Below, piece by piece: positions 23,191 to 26,010 of a stretch of DNA of 26,010 nt (within the stretch, counting starts at the first letter, position 1; every line of letters begins with the position of its first letter). The notes below the pieces were generated by a model that had not been told where the DNA came from, ran no database searches, and saw only the letters and a list, made by a program, of their open reading frames with translations. Source of the stretch: UMGS1312 sp964631595 (lineage in GTDB: Bacteria > Bacillota > Clostridia > Oscillospirales > CAG-272). A program made the translations under genes and the position numbers. The stretch is taken from NCBI GenBank assembly GCA_964631595.1, contig CAZVXL010000021.1:1-26010 (forward strand). Direction: 5' to 3'.

Positions 23191-24549
23191 ATGGCAAAAA
23201 TCGGATTTGTATCTCTCGGCTGTTCAAAGAATCTCTGCGACACCGAGGTCATGCTCCGCCGCCTTATGGATGCGGGGTACGAGATCACACCGGAGGAAAC
23301 TCTTGCGGATGCGGTCATAATAAACACCTGCGCCTTTATCGAGAGCGCAAAGCAGGAATCCATAGACAATATACTTGATATCGCTTGGCTCAAGGAGAAT
23401 CATACTCTGAAGGGCATCGTTGTGACGGGCTGTCTTGCCGAGAGATATCGGGAGCAGATATCGGCGGAAATGCCGGAGGTCGATGCCGTTGTCGGCATCG
23501 GCTCTCAGGACAGGATAGTAGAGGCTGTCCGCAGTGTGCTCGGAGAGGACGGAGAGGGCAGGAGCGACGGCGCGCCCTATCTGTGCTTCGGAGATAAGGA
23601 AAAGTCCCCTCTCGGAGGCGACAGGCTCGTCACCACGGGTGAGCTTGCGTATCTCAAGATAGCGGAGGGCTGTGACAATCACTGCACGTACTGCGCCATT
23701 CCGCTTATCCGCGGCAAGATGAGAAGCCGCACCGTTGAGGATATAGTGGCGGAGGCGGTCGAGCTTGATTCTCTCGGCATAAAGGAGCTGTGCATCGTCG
23801 CACAGGATACCACCGCCTACGGAATAGATCTTTACGGCAGCTATGAACTTCCCCGACTCTTGAGGGAGATACTTGCCGCGACCGATATTCCGTGGATCCG
23901 CCTGCTCTACCTCTATCCCGATAAGATCACGGAGGAGCTGCTGGAGACGGTGCGCGACAACGACAGGATACTTAACTATTTCGATATCCCCATACAGCAT
24001 ATCAGCGAAAACGTGCTCCGCAGAATGGCGCGGCGCGGCGGAGCGGATACGGTACGTAGGGCTATCGCCATGATCCGCGAGACGGTGCCCGAGGCGATAC
24101 TGCGTACTACGGCGATAGTGGGCTTCCCCGGTGAGACAGAGGAGGACTTCTGCGAGCTTTGCGAGTACGTGCGCGAGGTGAGATTCGATCGCTTCGGTGC
24201 GTTCACCTATTCGCGCGAGGAGGATACTCCCGCGTTCGGCTTCGAGGATCAGATAGACGAGGAGACGAAGCAGGAAAGATACGATATCCTCATGCGGACT
24301 CAGCTTGAGATAAGCGCCGAGAAGCTGGCAGATATGATCGGTAAAAAGATCGAGGTGTTCTGCGAGGGCTTCGATCCCGTGGCGGAGACGCACTACGGCA
24401 GAAGCCGCGGAGATGCCCCCGAGATCGACGGAAAGGTGTATTTCACCTCCGACCGCAGGATATCGGAGGGCGAGATCGTCGAGGTGGAGATCACGGGATC
24501 TCTTGACTTCGACCTGACGGGCGAGGCGACGGAGCGCTATCTGAAGTAG
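23191..24549 (+). CDS. rimO: Ribosomal protein S12 methylthiotransferase RimO
   Basis: This 452-residue radical SAM enzyme would add a methylthio group to an Asp of ribosomal protein S12. The N-terminal UPF0004 domain carries KIGFVSLGCSKNLCDTEVM, the INTCAFIESAKQESI block and VVTGCLAERY, giving the three auxiliary-cluster cysteines. The radical SAM motif is CDNHCTYC in KIAEGCDNHCTYCAIP. The blocks IQHISENVLRRMARRG and ILRTTAIVGFPGETEEDF follow, and a C-terminal TRAM domain carries GRSRGDAPEIDGKVYF. The wording of these blocks separates RimO from MiaB. The start is ATG 23191 with AGGAG four bases upstream; an ATG four codons earlier lies before that site. It follows the glycosidases in the same direction after two hairpins. 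Confidence 0.95.
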   Translation: MAKIGFVSLGCSKNLCDTEVMLRRLMDAGYEITPEETLADAVIINTCAFIESAKQESIDNILDIAWLKENHTLKGIVVTGCLAERYREQISAEMPEVDAVVGIGSQDRIVEAVRSVLGEDGEGRSDGAPYLCFGDKEKSPLGGDRLVTTGELAYLKIAEGCDNHCTYCAIPLIRGKMRSRTVEDIVAEAVELDSLGIKELCIVAQDTTAYGIDLYGSYELPRLLREILAATDIPWIRLLYLYPDKITEELLETVRDNDRILNYFDIPIQHISENVLRRMARRGGADTVRRAIAMIRETVPEAILRTTAIVGFPGETEEDFCELCEYVREVRFDRFGAFTYSREEDTPAFGFEDQIDEETKQERYDILMRTQLEISAEKLADMIGKKIEVFCEGFDPVAETHYGRSRGDAPEIDGKVYFTSDRRISEGEIVEVEITGSLDFDLTGEATERYLK

Positions 24550-24620
24550 TGCGGCTGAGTCTGAATAAATACGCACATAGAACATATTTAAGCAAATTTC
24601 AGCTTTGGTAAAAATATATA

Positions 24621-24649
24621 TTGATTTCACCGCGAAATTATTATATAAT
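24621..24649 (+). promoter_or_regulatory. Promoter of the NifU-like/GGGtGRT operon
   Basis: TTGATT (24621-24626) and a perfect TATAAT (24644-24649) are 17 bp apart, 53 nt before the start at 24703. The region 24590-24650 is AT-rich. Confidence 0.8.
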
Positions 24650-24702
24650 GATAAGTGCGAAATATGCCGGTAACGGTCAAAAAAATAAAGGAGTAATACA
24701 TA

Positions 24703-25404
24703 ATGAGCAATATTGCATATTCTCATGAGGTTGAAAGAATGTGTCCCATTGCCAAGGGCCCGAACCACGGTCCCGCTCCCATTCCCGAGGAGGGAAAGTG
24801 GGTCAAGTCATATGAGATCAAGGACATCTCCGGCCTCTCTCACGGAATCGGCTGGTGTGCACCCCAGCAGGGCTGCTGCAAGCTGACACTCAACGTAAAG
24901 AACGGAATCATCGAGGAGGCTCTTGTTGAGACTCTCGGATGCTCCGGTATGACTCACTCCGCGGCTATGGCTGCCGAAATTCTTCAGGGAAAGACCTTGC
25001 TTGAGGCTCTTAATACAGACCTTGTTTGCGACGCCATCAACGTTGCTATGCGCGAGATCTTTAAGCAGCTTGCATACGGCCGTACACAGACCGCCTTCTC
25101 CGAGAACGGACTTCCCGTCGGCGCATCCCTTGAGGATCTCGGTAAGGGACTTCGCTCTCAGGTCGGTACAATGTTCGGTACAAAGGCGAAGGGCGTTCGC
25201 TACCTTGAGATGGCAGAGGGCTATGTGCTCAATCTCGGAGTAGATGCGAACAACGAGGTCATCGGCTACAAGTTCGTGCATCTCGGTAAGATGATGGAGG
25301 CGATCCGTCACGGAAAGACTCCCGCCGAGGCTTATGAGGCTAATATCAAGACCTACGGCCGTTACGATGACGCCGTAAAGTATATCGACCCCAGAGAAGA
25401 ATAA
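24703..25404 (+). CDS. NifU-like iron-sulfur cluster scaffold protein
   Basis: This 233-residue cytosolic protein has an IscU/NifU N-terminal-type domain that would carry nascent Fe-S clusters. CCKLTLNVKNGIIEEALVET (58-77) and GCSGMTHSAAMAAEILQGKT (79-98) match the scaffold's cluster-binding strands, with Cys59, Cys80 and Cys109 in the positions of its three ligands. Extra cysteines at 14, 52 and 58, and a long extension on both sides, make it longer than IscU. No IscS or SufBCD genes are in the window. The start is ATG 24703 with AAAGGAG upstream, and the promoter is at 24621-24649. It is followed after 18 nt by a GGGtGRT-type gene, its usual neighbour in clostridia, so the two probably act together. 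Highly biased codon use with many ATC, GGC and CTC suggests good expression. Confidence 0.85.
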   Translation: MSNIAYSHEVERMCPIAKGPNHGPAPIPEEGKWVKSYEIKDISGLSHGIGWCAPQQGCCKLTLNVKNGIIEEALVETLGCSGMTHSAAMAAEILQGKTLLEALNTDLVCDAINVAMREIFKQLAYGRTQTAFSENGLPVGASLEDLGKGLRSQVGTMFGTKAKGVRYLEMAEGYVLNLGVDANNEVIGYKFVHLGKMMEAIRHGKTPAEAYEANIKTYGRYDDAVKYIDPREE

Positions 25405-25422
25405 GGAAAGGAGGAGCAGAAT

Positions 25423-26010
25423 ATGTCTAACAATGTAAAATTCGAGGGATTTGAGAGAAGGATCGAAAAGATCAAGGTCGCTATGGCGGAGTACGGCATT
25501 GCCGATCTTGAGGACGCCAAGGCTATCTGCGATAAGGCGGGTATCGACGTAGATTCTATCGTAAAGGGCGTACAGCCCATCGCTTTTGAGAACGCAAGCT
25601 GGGCGTACACTCTCGGCTGTGCCATCGCACTGAAGAAGGGCGCAAAGACCGCCGCCGATGCCGCCGAGGCTATCGGAATCGGACTTCAGGCATTCTGTAT
25701 CCCCGGCTCCGTTGCCGAAACCCGTAAGGTTGGTCTCGGTCACGGAAATCTGGCTGCAATGCTTCTCCGCGAGGAGACAAAGTGCTTCTGCTTCCTTGCG
25801 GGACATGAGTCCTTTGCAGCGGCAGAGGGCGCTATCGGTATTGCGCGCTCCGCAAATAAGGTTCGCCGCGAGCCGCTTCGCGTTATCCTTAACGGACTCG
25901 GTAAGGATGCGGCATACATCATTTCCAGAATCAACGGCTTTACCTACGTAAAGACCGACTATGACTTCTACACCGATGAGCTGACTATCGAATCCGAGAC
26001 AGCTTATTCC
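25423..26010 (+). CDS. GGGtGRT family protein, 3' end outside window
   Basis: The first 196 residues of a protein run to the window edge without a stop. It begins with MSNNVKFEGFERRIEKIK and contains AENASW-like (FENASWAYTLGCAIALK), KVGLGHGNLAAMLL, TKCFCFLAGHESFAAAEGAI and KDAAYIISRINGFTYVKTDYD. I match it to the GGGtGRT protein family of clostridia by these blocks and by its place after the NifU-like gene. The name-giving motif would lie further on and cannot be seen here. The function is unknown; Cys-rich neighbours suggest a link to Fe-S chemistry. The start is ATG 25423 with a very strong AAGGAAAGGAGG site upstream, 18 nt after the previous stop. Confidence 0.8.
   Translation, partial: MSNNVKFEGFERRIEKIKVAMAEYGIADLEDAKAICDKAGIDVDSIVKGVQPIAFENASWAYTLGCAIALKKGAKTAADAAEAIGIGLQAFCIPGSVAETRKVGLGHGNLAAMLLREETKCFCFLAGHESFAAAEGAIGIARSANKVRREPLRVILNGLGKDAAYIISRINGFTYVKTDYDFYTDELTIESETAYS

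Noticed and set aside
23224..24768. 514-residue open frame on the minus strand
   Set aside because: It lies antisense to rimO and the start of the NifU-like gene, both firmly identified. Its composition is that of a mirror frame of GC-rich coding sequence and it shows no family motif.
24808..25806. 332-residue open frame on the minus strand
   Set aside because: Antisense to the NifU-like and GGGtGRT-type genes, with Leu- and Ser-rich composition typical of a shadow frame.
1..26010. CRISPR array
   Set aside because: No regularly spaced repeats of 24-40 bp with unique spacers were seen; the only clustered repeats are the 6- and 9-mers described.

Overview
The window reads as chromosome of an anaerobic, moderately GC-rich member of the Clostridia (Firmicutes), probably a gut-type Oscillospirales-like or related lineage. 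The evidence is the gene content: an Nfn-type transhydrogenase pair, FeoA/FeoB, DUF1292 and DUF6062 proteins, a clostridial OGG1-type glycosylase, a YycJ-RlmH pair, and a NifU-like scaffold next to a GGGtGRT-type protein. Starts are preceded by AGGAG or GGAGG sites. The lineage is inferred from gene families, not from a marker gene.

Region 1 (1-3.5 kb) is visibly AT-richer and looks like the end of an integrative element. It holds a DUF2442-like protein cut by the window edge, a resolvase-fold protein that has lost its catalytic serine and arginines, a frameshifted ORF, and a tyrosine recombinase that seems to lack its N-terminal arm-binding domain. Iterated TACCAA motifs and imperfect inverted repeats follow, then a strong bidirectional terminator at 3495-3530, after which composition returns to that of the host.

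Region 2 (3.6-11.8 kb) is a run of minus-strand genes. In transcription order they are ogg, a YifB/ComM-type ATPase, a DD-carboxypeptidase-like protein with degenerate active-site motifs, yycJ, rlmH, ygiQ, then a 530-bp non-coding gap, then a one-domain EamA transporter. The gap holds five exact TTTTCAACA nonamers and a perfect palindrome and is not explained by any gene.

Region 3 (11.8-18.6 kb) has the plus-strand DUF6062 gene with its own promoter and terminator, then minus-strand galK-like, nfnA-gltA and feoA-feoB units. Each minus-strand unit has recognisable ends: TTGTAA-17-TATAAT before galK, and terminators after gltA and feoB.

Region 4 (18.6-19.4 kb) contains a candidate structured RNA of about 150-200 nt on the minus strand, possibly 6S RNA. 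It has its own -10 box, terminal stem and downstream terminator, and lies after the DUF1292 gene.

Region 5 (19.5-26 kb) is all plus strand: two tandem paralogous cytosolic glycosidases resembling the alpha-galactosidase clan, rimO, then a promoter-led operon of a NifU-like scaffold and a GGGtGRT-type protein that runs off the window. The glycosidases and the galactokinase-like enzyme together suggest intracellular use of galactosides.

The least explained parts are the TTTTCAACA cluster, the candidate ncRNA, the catalytically dead resolvase-like protein, the carboxypeptidase missing two of three motifs, and the duplicated Cys/His layout of the DUF6062 protein.
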